27,587 bases of DNA from JBBIQS01 sp037442205 (lineage in GTDB: Bacteria > Myxococcota > Myxococcia > Myxococcales > UBA5297). The DNA lies in assembly GCA_037442205.1 (NCBI GenBank), contig JBBIQS010000098.1, positions 1 to 27,587 of the forward strand, read 5' to 3'. Position numbers and translations under genes: made by a program. The first letter of the stretch is position 1; each line of letters opens with the position of its first letter. Under the pieces are notes generated by a model, which saw only the letters and a program-made list of their open reading frames with translations, searched no databases and was not told the DNA's origin. This document shows positions 1-7,300 of this stretch, in pieces.

Positions 1-94
<94 letters not shown>

Positions 95-102
95 TCCTAT
101 TT

Positions 103-144
103 GAAGCCCCGCGAGGCATCTTGCCTCGCGGGGCTTCGCCTTTT
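103..144 (+). terminator. Rho-independent terminator of the rRNA operon
   Basis: Perfect 16-bp inverted repeat (103-118 pairs with 122-137; left arm GAAGCCCCGCGAGGCA) with a 3-nt loop, followed by GCC and a TTTT run at 141-144. It lies about 10 nt after the 5S 3' end, the expected place for an rRNA operon terminator. Confidence 0.93.
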
Positions 145-935
145 GCGGGCTTGAGAGCCGCTCCCCGCGGCGCCGGCGCCTCCTCTCCCGGGCGCCCGCC
201 GAGTCGCATTGACGCCGACTGCCCTCCGAGCCCCGGTGTTGGCCGCGGAGTTTCCCGCCCGCATGGCTCGGTTTACGCGGGCCGCGAGCTCGGCGCCTTG
301 GCCCAGCGCCGGCCACTGTCCGAGGCGTTCGGGATCGGCTCGCGCCGTCCCTTCGGGCTGCCGGCCGGATCCTGGTCGGGAATCCGGCGACTCGGCTGCG
401 TCGATTCCGACCTGTTTGGCATGCAGCCGTTCGGCGGGCCCGAGCCCTTGCGGCATAGGCGTTCGATTCAGGAACAGCGCCTTCGGATGTCCCCTTGGTC
501 GGGGCCGGCGTGCCTCGCAGCGAGGCCCTCGAGTCCATACCGACCACGAGTTCGCCGGGGCGTGAAAGGCCGCGGCCTGGTCGACGTTCCCTCCCTCGCC
601 GCCACCCGGCACGCCCTGCCTCGAGTCCATACCGACCACGAGTTCGCCGGGGCGTGAAAGGCCGCGGCCTGGTCGACGTTCCCTCCCTGGCCGCCACCTG
701 GCACGCCCTGCCTCGAGTTCATACCGACCACGAGTTCGCCGGAGCGTGAATGGCCGCGGCCTGAACGACGTTCCCGCCGAGGCCGCCTCCTGGCACGCCG
801 TGCCAGGACCGCCTTGAGCTGGGGCGCTCAGGGTCCGGCGAGTTGGGCTGGGTCAGGGAAACAGAGGGGCCTGCGCCGGGGCAGCGCCTATCCCCGGCAA
901 TTGCCTGGCTTTTCGGTAGGCCGAAGCCGGGCACG
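145..935. other. Gene-free region after the rRNA operon
   Basis: About 790 bp between the 5S terminator and the diguanylate cyclase stop. Open frames occur on both strands, but they resemble no known family, lack ribosome binding sites, and cross a 92-bp repeat whose period is not a multiple of three. Recognisable structure: the three-copy repeat (531-806), a 6-bp hairpin GCCTCG/CGAGGC at 512-526 just before it, a perfect 8-bp hairpin CCTGGCAC/GTGCCAGG at 789-807 in the last copy, and hairpins at 907-944 near the cyclase stop. No tRNA is visible. Confidence 0.7.
531..806. repeat. Three tandem copies of a 92-bp repeat
   Basis: Three head-to-tail copies at 531-622, 623-714 and 715-806, each starting GAGT(C/T)CATACCGACCACGAG. 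By eye, copies 1 and 2 differ at 2 of 92 positions; copy 3 differs from copy 2 at about 12. Each copy contains the palindrome GGCCGCGGCC and ends in GGCACGCC(C/G)TGCC, an imperfect hairpin that becomes a perfect 8-bp stem in copy 3. There are no spacers, so it is not CRISPR. Since 92 is not divisible by three, no single frame is kept across copies. Function unknown; recent duplication of an intergenic element or small RNA are both possible. Confidence 0.9.
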
Positions 936-944
936 CTAGCCCGG
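907..944 (-). terminator. Tandem hairpins at the cyclase stop, possible terminator
   Basis: On the minus strand a perfect stem CCGGGC/GCCCGG (944-939 with 932-927) carries the cyclase TAG stop (938-936) in its loop. A second hairpin follows, TTCGG/CCGAA extended by GGC/GCC across a 2-nt bulge (928-907). There is no T-tract, so intrinsic termination is only a possibility; the structures could also protect the mRNA 3' end. Confidence 0.4.
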
Positions 945-3113
945 AACCGCCTTGAGCCGGCCGCCGGCTTCCATCTCCGCCACCGTCACGCTGCGGTTCC
1001 TCCCGTGGTGCTTGGCGAAGTAGAGGCACTGGTCGGCCTTGTCGATGAGCAGCTGCTTCTCCTGCCCGGTCTCGGGGAAGGCGCTGATCCCCAGGGACAT
1101 GGTGACCTTGAGCGGCCCGAGCTCGGAGTCGAAGACCGCCGCCATCACCTCGTTGCGGATCCGCTCGGCGATGACCTTGGCCCCGGCGGCGTCGGTCTCG
1201 GGCATGATCACGCAGAACTCCTCGCCGCCGTAGCGCGCCACCACGTCGGTGTCCCGGGCGCTCTTGCGCAGGATCTTCGCCACTCCCTTGAGCACCTGGT
1301 CGCCCACCGGGTGGCCGTAGGTGTCGTTGACGCTCTTGAAGTGGTCGATGTCGGTGAGGATGAAGGCCACGTGCTTCTTGTACCGGGAGGCGAGCAGCAG
1401 CGCCTCGTCGAAGCGGCTCTGGAAGGTGCGGTGGTTGAGCAGCCCGGTGAGCCCGTCGGTGGTCGCCATCCGCTCGGTCTGCTCGAAGAGCGAGGCCCGC
1501 AGCACCGACTGCGCGGTCTGCAGCGCCAGGATCTCCGCCGCCCGCACCAGCTCGTCGTCGAAGGCCCCCTTGCGCCGCGCCCCGAGCACGATGGTCCCCA
1601 GGATCTTGTCCCCGGCCTTCAACGGCAGGATCTTGAGCGAGCTCAGCCCCTTGAGCAGGGTCTCCTCGTCGAAGACCACCGGGCGGTCCATCTGCCGCAC
1701 GTCCCGCCCAGGCAGCATTGCCCCATAGCGGACGACGTTGGCCACCAGGCCGGTGTTGTCGGCGAAGGTGAAGCCCTCCAGCGCCCGTCCGCTGGCCACT
1801 CCGGCCACTCCCGCCACCCGGTGGCGGCGCCTGCCCTCCACCTCTTCCGCCAGGGTCAGGGCCACGAAGTCGAGCCGGCCCATGCTGCGCGCCGCCTCGA
1901 GCGCGGCGGTCACCGCTTCGGCGGTCTTGCGGGTGCGGTTCAGGTCCTCGATCGCCCGGTAGAGCAGGTCCTTCTCGTCGCGGGCCCGCTTGATGTAGGT
2001 CAGCACCCGCTCGACCTCGATCGCCCGCAGCACCTCGCCGGCAACCGTGGACAGGATTCGCTCGTCATCGTCGGTGAAGGCGGTGGCGTCGCGCCGGTCG
2101 GCCACCAGCACCCCGCGCACGGCCCCGGCCCCCTTGCCCTCGACGATCGGGACCGCCAGCAGGCTCTTCACCTCGCCGCCGTCCTCGTAATAGGTGATCC
2201 CCTTCAAGCTGCCGCACAGACGCACCGGCGCCCGCCGCTTGAGGACGCCGCCCAGGACTCCCTCGCCGGCGGGGAATGCCTCGCGCTTCACCCGTTCACT
2301 CGCCGAGCGGCAGTCGTGCAGCTTGAGCGACTTGTCGTCCCCAGTGAGCACGAAGGCCGCGCAGGTGAAGGTCTTGAGGGCGATCTCCGCCACCTCCATC
2401 GCCGAGCCCACCGCGCCCTCGATCTCCTTCACCGAGGCCATCATCCAGCGCTCGCGGTCGACCGCGGCCTCGCCCTGCGTGCCGCTGGAGATCAGCCGGT
2501 AGGCGTGGGCCCGCTCCTCCATCTCCTTGATGCGCCGATCGACCGCGGCCTGCTCGTTGACGCGGCTGCGCTGGATCTGCACCGCCAGCACCGCCCGGTA
2601 GAGCAGGGCGAAGAGCACCAGGAAGGCGGAGTGGCCGATCCAGGCGCCGAGCTGCATCTCCGGCCCGTGGAGCAGCTGCGCGGCGTCAAAGCCGAGGGCC
2701 AGCGCCAGCAGCAGCGCTCCGGCCCTCGGCGACAGGAACGCCACCAGGAAGGCCATCACCAGGTAGACCAGCGGGAACAGGCTCGAGCCGAAGACCTCGA
2801 CCAGCAGGAAGGCGGCGCCCAGGAGCACCGCCCCAAGCTCGACGTCGTCGCGAGTGGTCGCCGGGAGGCCCAGCGTCGCGCGCCGCAGCCGCCGGCCGGC
2901 GGTGAAGACCATCGCCGCCAGGATGAAGGCGACGATCAGGATCTCGGTCCAGCCGACGCGCGACGGGTCGCGCATCCTGCCGCTGGCCAGGGCCAGGAGG
3001 GTGGTGATGGTCGAGAGCGCCGCGCCCAGGCGCGCGGACGAGGCGAGACCGCGCCAGACCTGGAGCCCGATCGACGGAGAAGGGACGCGAGCGGCGGCTT
3101 GGCTTCTGGCCAT
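936..3113 (-). CDS. Membrane diguanylate cyclase with two GAF-like domains (DmxA-like)
   Basis: 725 residues. It should condense two GTP to cyclic di-GMP at the inner membrane. About six hydrophobic segments lie between residues 30 and 178, followed by a short coiled-coil-like linker, two GAF-like regions (about 230-370 and 395-540) and a GGDEF domain from about 550 to 712. The catalytic motif is intact, GGEEF at 629-633, with metal-binding Asp in LTDIDHFK near 588. The product-inhibition I-site RDTD (620-623) sits exactly five residues upstream, so feedback control is expected. The ATG at 3113 is preceded by AGGGGGA and lies 10 bp after the ftsB stop, so the two genes are almost certainly co-transcribed. 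The architecture matches what I recall of Myxococcus xanthus DmxA, a cyclase acting at the division site; orthology is inference. Confidence 0.93.
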   Translation of the reverse strand: MARSQAAARVPSPSIGLQVWRGLASSARLGAALSTITTLLALASGRMRDPSRVGWTEILIVAFILAAMVFTAGRRLRRATLGLPATTRDDVELGAVLLGAAFLLVEVFGSSLFPLVYLVMAFLVAFLSPRAGALLLALALGFDAAQLLHGPEMQLGAWIGHSAFLVLFALLYRAVLAVQIQRSRVNEQAAVDRRIKEMEERAHAYRLISSGTQGEAAVDRERWMMASVKEIEGAVGSAMEVAEIALKTFTCAAFVLTGDDKSLKLHDCRSASERVKREAFPAGEGVLGGVLKRRAPVRLCGSLKGITYYEDGGEVKSLLAVPIVEGKGAGAVRGVLVADRRDATAFTDDDERILSTVAGEVLRAIEVERVLTYIKRARDEKDLLYRAIEDLNRTRKTAEAVTAALEAARSMGRLDFVALTLAEEVEGRRRHRVAGVAGVASGRALEGFTFADNTGLVANVVRYGAMLPGRDVRQMDRPVVFDEETLLKGLSSLKILPLKAGDKILGTIVLGARRKGAFDDELVRAAEILALQTAQSVLRASLFEQTERMATTDGLTGLLNHRTFQSRFDEALLLASRYKKHVAFILTDIDHFKSVNDTYGHPVGDQVLKGVAKILRKSARDTDVVARYGGEEFCVIMPETDAAGAKVIAERIRNEVMAAVFDSELGPLKVTMSLGISAFPETGQEKQLLIDKADQCLYFAKHHGRNRSVTVAEMEAGGRLKAVPG

Positions 3114-3123
3114 CGGAGTCCCC

Positions 3124-3402
3124 CTAGCGGTCGAAATTGAAGATCACTTCCTGCGGCTTGATCAGCCCCAGGTCCTCGCGGGCGGCGCGCTCCAGGGCCT
3201 TCATGTCCCCGGACAGCGCCGAGATCTCGCGGCGCAAGGCGGCGTTCTCGGCCGCCAGCTCGCTGCTCTTCTGCTGGAGCGCCGCGGTCTCCTCGCGCAG
3301 CTTCATCTGGCGTCTCAGCCCGCGAGGATCGGCCATCGAGAGCCCCAGGAGAGTGGCGGCGAGCGCCGCGGCGGCCAGCGCGAATTTTCGGGAGCGGGAC
3401 AT
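3124..3402 (-). CDS. ftsB: Cell division protein FtsB / DivIC family
   Basis: 92 residues, the usual size for FtsB. A single N-terminal membrane segment (about 7-24) is followed by a heptad-rich coiled coil (about 32-75, with QQKSSELAAENAALRREI) and the family signature AREDLGLIKPQEVIF near the C-terminus. FtsB joins FtsL and FtsQ in the divisome and helps activate septal peptidoglycan synthesis by FtsWI. The ATG at 3402 was chosen because it leads straight into the membrane anchor. Longer in-frame extensions read into unrelated sequence and lack the family pattern. The stop is 10 bp before the cyclase start; the TlpA-like gene lies 101 bp upstream with a promoter candidate between. The neighbour often seen in gammaproteobacteria, ispD, is absent. 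Confidence 0.9.
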   Translation of the reverse strand: MSRSRKFALAAAALAATLLGLSMADPRGLRRQMKLREETAALQQKSSELAAENAALRREISALSGDMKALERAAREDLGLIKPQEVIFNFDR

Positions 3403-3440
3403 GCAGTGCGGTCGTTCGCGCCTACAGAGTGCTACAGCGC

Positions 3441-3468
3441 AAAGTACCAGCGCTCGGCCGCCTGTCCA
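3441..3468 (-). promoter_or_regulatory. Candidate promoter for ftsB and the cyclase
   Basis: On the minus strand TGGACA (3468-3463), a 16-bp spacer and TACTTT (3446-3441), about 40 bp upstream of the ftsB ATG in the 101-bp gap after the TlpA-like gene. The -35 match is 5 of 6; the -10 match is weak. It would allow ftsB and the cyclase to be expressed apart from the iron genes. Confidence 0.4.
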
Positions 3469-3503
3469 GAAAACAGCCGGCCGGATTGCCGCTCGGAGCC
3501 TCG

Positions 3504-4034
3504 CTACTTCAAGAGCTTGGCGACGAACTCCGAGAGCGCCTTGGGATTGACAGGGCCGTGCCACACCGCCGCCAGCTCGCCCTCCCGATCGAAGACGAAG
3601 CTGGTCGGCAGATCGACGATCTTGCCAAACGAGGTCTGCCCCTCCTGGACCGCTTCGCTGGCGACCAGGATCGGGAACGGCAGCGCCGACACGCGCGCGT
3701 ACGGCTCCAATACCTTGGCCCCTTCGAGATCCATGCCGATGGCCACCACCTGCAGCCCGCGCGCGCCCTGCTCCTCCTGCAGGGCGCGGAACGTCGGCAT
3801 CTCGACCATGCAGGGAAAGCACCAGGTGGCGAAGAAGTTGACGAGGACCACCTTGCCGCGAAGCGCGGAAAGGTCGTAGCGGCCGCCGGTCGCCTCGCGA
3901 AGCACCAGCCCGGTGGGCGTGGGGCGCAGGGCGCCGGAGCTCGAGGCGCAGCCCGACGCCAGCAGCGCCGCCAGGGCGACGGCAACTGCCAGATATCTCG
4001 GGCGGATGCGCGAAGAGCTAGCGGGGGCGAGCAT
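3504..4034 (-). CDS. TlpA-like thioredoxin-fold lipoprotein
   Basis: 176 residues. The N-terminus has a basic start, a hydrophobic stretch and the lipobox LLASGC with Cys29, predicting a lipoprotein anchored outside the cytoplasm. The thioredoxin fold follows: core LVNFFATWC, redox motif WCFPC at 71-75, and the cis-proline segment DLPTSFVFD with Pro143. TlpA/ResA-type proteins reduce disulfides outside the cytoplasm, often for cytochrome c maturation; the substrate here is unknown. The ATG at 4034 lies 12 bp after the feoA stop, so it probably belongs to the feo transcript. That suggests, but does not show, a role in handling iron or thiols during ferrous uptake. Pairing between 4015-4021 and 4047-4053 could fold over the start region. 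Confidence 0.9.
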   Translation of the reverse strand: MLAPASSSRIRPRYLAVAVALAALLASGCASSSGALRPTPTGLVLREATGGRYDLSALRGKVVLVNFFATWCFPCMVEMPTFRALQEEQGARGLQVVAIGMDLEGAKVLEPYARVSALPFPILVASEAVQEGQTSFGKIVDLPTSFVFDREGELAAVWHGPVNPKALSEFVAKLLK

Positions 4035-4046
4035 AGGCCGCGAATC

Positions 4047-4517
4047 CTAGCTCGCCGCCGAGACAATGACCGCTTTGGCGACCTCGGCGTCCAAGGCGAG
4101 GGTCGTTTCGTCGACTTCGACCACCATCGCCGGAGAGCGCTGGCGCACCAGCACCTCGCAGCCCTCGACGATGCCGAAGGCCGCCAGCTTGGAGAGCCGC
4201 TCCCCGCCCATGGCGTCGACCGCGATCACCCGCACTCGCTGGCCCGCGGCGACCTCGCTCAGCGAGCGGCTGGTGGCGGCTCCTGTCGCCTGGGCGTGGC
4301 GGCCGGCGAAGAGGCGCTCCAGCCAGGCGGAGAGCCCGGTGGGTTTGGGGAAGCTGTAGCCGCAGCCGGGACAGGTCAGCACGCTGCAGCCCTTGGCCAG
4401 TGGGCAGCCGGAGTGGCAGCTGGCGCAGCTGGAGTCGAACTGGGTCTGGCACAGCGGGCAGGTCTGGCGGGCGGCGGCCTGGGCGGCGGGGGCGACGGGT
4501 TGGGCGGCGGAGCTCAT
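4047..4517 (-). CDS. feoA: FeoA-domain protein with a Cys-rich N-terminal extension
   Basis: 156 residues from the ATG at 4517. The C-terminal part (about 85-156) is a FeoA/SH3-like domain, with VAAGQRVRVIAVDAMGGERL, then GIVEGCEVLV and a closing VDETTLALDAEVAKAVIV strand pattern. FeoA is a small cytosolic partner of the FeoB ferrous iron channel. The first 55 residues are unusual: eight cysteines at 20, 23, 31, 34, 38, 44, 49 and 52 (CPLC, CASC, GCPLAKGC, CPGCGY) that could bind zinc or iron. Plain FeoA is about 75-85 residues. Another in-frame ATG at 4532, two bases after the feoB stop, would add five residues; the GAGAGG before 4517 is close (3 nt), so the start is uncertain. It is translated directly behind feoB. 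Confidence 0.88.
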   Translation of the reverse strand: MSSAAQPVAPAAQAAARQTCPLCQTQFDSSCASCHSGCPLAKGCSVLTCPGCGYSFPKPTGLSAWLERLFAGRHAQATGAATSRSLSEVAAGQRVRVIAVDAMGGERLSKLAAFGIVEGCEVLVRQRSPAMVVEVDETTLALDAEVAKAVIVSAAS

Positions 4518-4534
4518 GGGCCTCTCATCCATTC

Positions 4535-6580
4535 CTAGAACAGGCGCATGCCGAAGTTGACCAGGGCCCCGACCCCGATCGCGAAGGGGACGATGAAGCC
4601 GGCGATGGCCAGACCGGTCCGCAGCCCGCGCTCCTTCACGATCATGAAGAAGTTGGCGATGCAGGGGATGAACAGGGTGATGGTCACCATGCTCACCACC
4701 AGCTGGATCTCGGTCTCGCGCCCGAGGTGTCCGCCGACCAGCGCCGGGTGGAACAGGTCGAACAGGCCGGCGGCGCCGTAGTCGCGCCGGAGGAAGCCAA
4801 TGATGAAGGCGCTGGCCGCCTCCTTGGGCAGCCCGAGGACATCCACCACCACTGGCGCCGACAGGCGCTCCATGCCGGCCACCAGCCCCAGGCGATCCAT
4901 CAGCCACAGGATGCCGGTGCCCAGCACGAACAGCGGCAGCGCCTCGCGCAGGTACCACTCGATTCGCGCCACCGTCTTGACCGCGATGTTCGACAGCAGC
5001 GGGCGGCGGATCGGCGGCAGCTCGAGGAGGAAGTCGCTGGTCTTTCCCGGCAGCACCTTGGCGGCGAGGTAGCCGACCGCGACCACAGTCAGCGCCACCG
5101 AGCCGCCCCACCAGGCGGCTCCCCACAGCGACAGCCCGGAGAGCATCCCCAGGATCACGCCCAGCTGCGCAGAGCAGGGAACTCCCAGGGCCAGCAACAG
5201 CGTCACCAGGATCCGCTCCTTGCGCGTCTCAAGGATGCGCGTGGTCAGGGTGGCCATGGTGTCGCAGCCTAGCCCGAGCACCATCGGCAGCACCGCCTTG
5301 CCGTTGAGCCCCATCGCCTTGAACAGCTTGTTGAGCACCACCGCCAGCCGCGGCAGGTAGCCGGAGTCCTCGAGCACCGAGAAGAATGCGAAGAAGGTGG
5401 TCACGATCGGCAGCACCAGGGCGATGCCGTAACTCAAGGCCATCGACACCAGCCCGTACTTGCCGACCAGCAGCCCGCTCGAGCTGGCGGCCGAGCCAGG
5501 CGGGCCGACCAGGAACTCCTGCACCGCGCCGGCGGGGAGCGCCCAGCGCACCAGCCACTCCACCGCCGGGACGATTCCCTTGGCGAAGACGGTGTGCTCG
5601 AGGAAGGTGACCGCGGTCCCGGCGCCGAAGACGCCCACGAACTGGTAGGCGATCAGCAGCACCGCCGCCAGGATCGGCCAACTCCACACAGGGTGGACCG
5701 AGAGCGCCCCCAGCTTCTGCGCCGCCGAGGCGGCCAGCGCCCGCGCACCCTGGCGCCGAACCCGGGCCGCCACCTCATCTGCCCAGGCGAGCCGGGCTCG
5801 AGAGACCTGGTAGCGAAGCGGCTCGGCGCCAGGCTGCTCCACCTCGCGGCAGATGGCGCGGACCTGCTCCATGTCGCCGGAAGGGAGCGCCGCCGCCAGC
5901 GCCTGCCACAGCGTCGGATCCTTGGACTCGTCGGCGCACAGGGCCATCAGCGCCACCGAGCGCGGGGCGAGCGCCAGCGATGGCGGCAGGAGAGGCTCAA
6001 GACGCTCGAGCGCCTGCTGGATCGCGGTCGGGTAGCTCACCCGGGCCGGGGAGGGGCGCGCCTGGGCCGCCCGCGAGCGAAGCAGATCCAGCCCCTGGCC
6101 GCGCACCGCCACCGTTTCGATCACCGGGATCCCGAGCGTCTTCTCGAGCCCGGCGGCGTCGATCGCCAGGCCCCGCTGCGCCGCCTCGTCGGCCATGTTC
6201 AGGCACAGCAGGAAGGGGACCCCGGCCTCGGCCAGCTGCAGCGACAACAGCAGGCCGCGCCTGAGGTTCTTGGCATCGCAGACCTGCAGCACCCGGTAGC
6301 CGCGCTCGGAGAGCAGGATGTCCCGGGCCACCGCCTCGTCCTCGCTCAGCGGGACCAGGGCGTTGGTGCCGGGGGTGTCCAGGATGCGCAGCCGCTCGCC
6401 GTCGAGGGTGGCCGAGCCGCGGCTGACCTCGACGGTGGTGCCGGGGAAGTTGGAGACGGTGACGTACTTGCCGGTGAGCGCCCCGAAGACCACGCTCTTG
6501 CCGACGTTGGGGTTTCCCAACAGCACCAGCGCGCGCTCGGCGGTCGCGGAAGGGCTGCTCTCGAGGCCGGGGATCGACAT
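4535..6580 (-). CDS. feoB: Ferrous iron transporter FeoB
   Basis: 681 residues. The N-terminal GTPase domain has G1 GNPNVGKS (22-29), G2 around FPGTT (45-49), G3 DTPG (68-71) and G4 NMAD (128-131). A helical GDI-like linker follows (about 180-300), then a polytopic membrane domain with two Gate-type repeats, including LGLGCDTMATLTTR, a VPCSAQLGV segment, and RRDYGAAG near residue 590. It moves Fe2+ across the inner membrane under GTPase control. It is somewhat shorter than E. coli FeoB (773). The ATG at 6580 shares its A with the fur stop (TGATG), so translation is coupled to fur. The order fur-feoB-feoA differs from the common feoA-feoB. Confidence 0.96.
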   Translation of the reverse strand: MSIPGLESSPSATAERALVLLGNPNVGKSVVFGALTGKYVTVSNFPGTTVEVSRGSATLDGERLRILDTPGTNALVPLSEDEAVARDILLSERGYRVLQVCDAKNLRRGLLLSLQLAEAGVPFLLCLNMADEAAQRGLAIDAAGLEKTLGIPVIETVAVRGQGLDLLRSRAAQARPSPARVSYPTAIQQALERLEPLLPPSLALAPRSVALMALCADESKDPTLWQALAAALPSGDMEQVRAICREVEQPGAEPLRYQVSRARLAWADEVAARVRRQGARALAASAAQKLGALSVHPVWSWPILAAVLLIAYQFVGVFGAGTAVTFLEHTVFAKGIVPAVEWLVRWALPAGAVQEFLVGPPGSAASSSGLLVGKYGLVSMALSYGIALVLPIVTTFFAFFSVLEDSGYLPRLAVVLNKLFKAMGLNGKAVLPMVLGLGCDTMATLTTRILETRKERILVTLLLALGVPCSAQLGVILGMLSGLSLWGAAWWGGSVALTVVAVGYLAAKVLPGKTSDFLLELPPIRRPLLSNIAVKTVARIEWYLREALPLFVLGTGILWLMDRLGLVAGMERLSAPVVVDVLGLPKEAASAFIIGFLRRDYGAAGLFDLFHPALVGGHLGRETEIQLVVSMVTITLFIPCIANFFMIVKERGLRTGLAIAGFIVPFAIGVGALVNFGMRLF

Positions 6581-7065
6581 CAGAGGGACCTCGGCGCGCC
6601 CGGGGCCTTGCGCTCGACGCGCCGGCAGCTGCGGCACAGGCCGTAGAGGTCCATCCGGTGGCTGGAGAGCTCGTAGCCGCGGGCCCGGGCGACCTCGGCC
6701 TGCAGCGCCTCGATCCGCGGGTCCTCGAACTCCTCGATCGCCCCGCATCGGGTGCACAGCAGGTGGTCGTGGTGGTCTCGCCCGGCGGCCCGCTCGAAGC
6801 GGGTCTGGCCGTCGCCGAACTGCTGGGCCCGGGCCAGCCCGCACTCGGTCAGCAGCTTCATGGTCCGGTAGACGGTGGCGGCGCTGACGTGGGGGTCGGC
6901 GGCGCGAACCTCGGCCAGCAGGTCGTCGACCGAGACGTGGCCCTCCACCTCGAGGAAGGCGTCGAGGATCAGGTTGCGCTGGCGGGTGGTCTTGAGCCCC
7001 TTGAGCCCCATGTAGCGGGTCAGGAGCTGGCCGGGGGTCTCGGGCTGGGCGCTGGCGCGGGTCAT
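6580..7065 (-). CDS. fur: Ferric uptake regulator, Fur family
   Basis: 161 residues. A winged-helix DNA-binding region (about 20-85, with TTRQRNLILDAF and SAATVYRTMKLL) is followed by the dimerisation and metal domain with the HHDH cluster (98-101), CTRC (104-107) and CRSC (144-147). Both Cys pairs of the structural zinc site are present. The ATG at 7065 has GGAGG five bases upstream. An upstream in-frame ATG at 7107 was rejected because it would place the Fur box inside the coding region. Metal-bound Fur represses iron uptake genes. Its place at the head of the feo operon, behind a Fur box, predicts autoregulation and iron repression of feoB and feoA. Fur-family members sensing other metals exist, but the context favours iron. 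Confidence 0.94.
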   Translation of the reverse strand: MTRASAQPETPGQLLTRYMGLKGLKTTRQRNLILDAFLEVEGHVSVDDLLAEVRAADPHVSAATVYRTMKLLTECGLARAQQFGDGQTRFERAAGRDHHDHLLCTRCGAIEEFEDPRIEALQAEVARARGYELSSHRMDLYGLCRSCRRVERKAPGAPRSL

Positions 7066-7081
7066 CGGGGCCTCCGGAAAA

Positions 7082-7096
7082 TGAGAATCGTTCTCA
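7082..7096 (-). promoter_or_regulatory. Fur box
   Basis: TGAGAATCGTTCTCA, an inverted repeat with arms TGAGAA/TTCTCA, close to the 7-1-7 Fur consensus TGATAATNATTATCA. It lies 16 bp upstream of the fur ATG and, if the promoter candidate at 7110-7137 is right, just downstream of the transcription start, where a bound repressor would block initiation. Confidence 0.85.
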
Positions 7097-7109
7097 GAAT
7101 CACCCAAGG

Positions 7110-7137
7110 ATTAACGGAGCGCAGGCCCCGCGGTCAA
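7110..7137 (-). promoter_or_regulatory. Candidate fur-feoBA promoter
   Basis: On the minus strand TTGACC (7137-7132), a 16-bp spacer and GTTAAT (7115-7110). The -35 matches 5 of 6 and the -10 matches 4 of 6. The Fur box begins about 14 bp downstream of the -10. Confidence 0.5.
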
Positions 7138-7208
7138 GCGCCACTGAAGGACGCCCCCGGTGCCCGCGCGGGCGGTTGGAGGGGCGCCTGGCAAGCGTTC
7201 GTGGACGG

Positions 7209-7237
7209 TTGCATCACCGTTCGTCAGGGGTTAAACC
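7209..7237 (+). promoter_or_regulatory. Weak promoter candidate for trxA
   Basis: TTGCAT (7209-7214), a 17-bp spacer and TAAACC (7232-7237), ending 63 bp before the trxA start in the fur-trxA divergent gap. The -10 match is poor. Confidence 0.28.
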
Positions 7238-7300
7238 GAAACCCTCATGCGCGCCCGCGCAGGCATGGGCGCCCGCTGCTCAGCGCAAGGAGAACTGCCG

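Noticed and set aside
440..500. tRNA-like GTTCGATTC (461-469)
   Set aside because: Resembles a T-loop but no acceptor, D or anticodon arms can be built around it.
531..806. CRISPR array
   Set aside because: Repeats are 92 bp, contiguous and without unique spacers; no cas genes in the window.
843..3140. 765-codon plus-strand open frame opposite the diguanylate cyclase
   Set aside because: Composition is typical of an antisense frame in GC-rich DNA (Arg, His, Gln, Gly and Leu-rich); no family motifs, while the minus strand has a complete GGDEF protein.
7066..7107. Longer Fur start at 7107
   Set aside because: It would put the Fur box and the GGAGG ribosome binding site inside the coding sequence.
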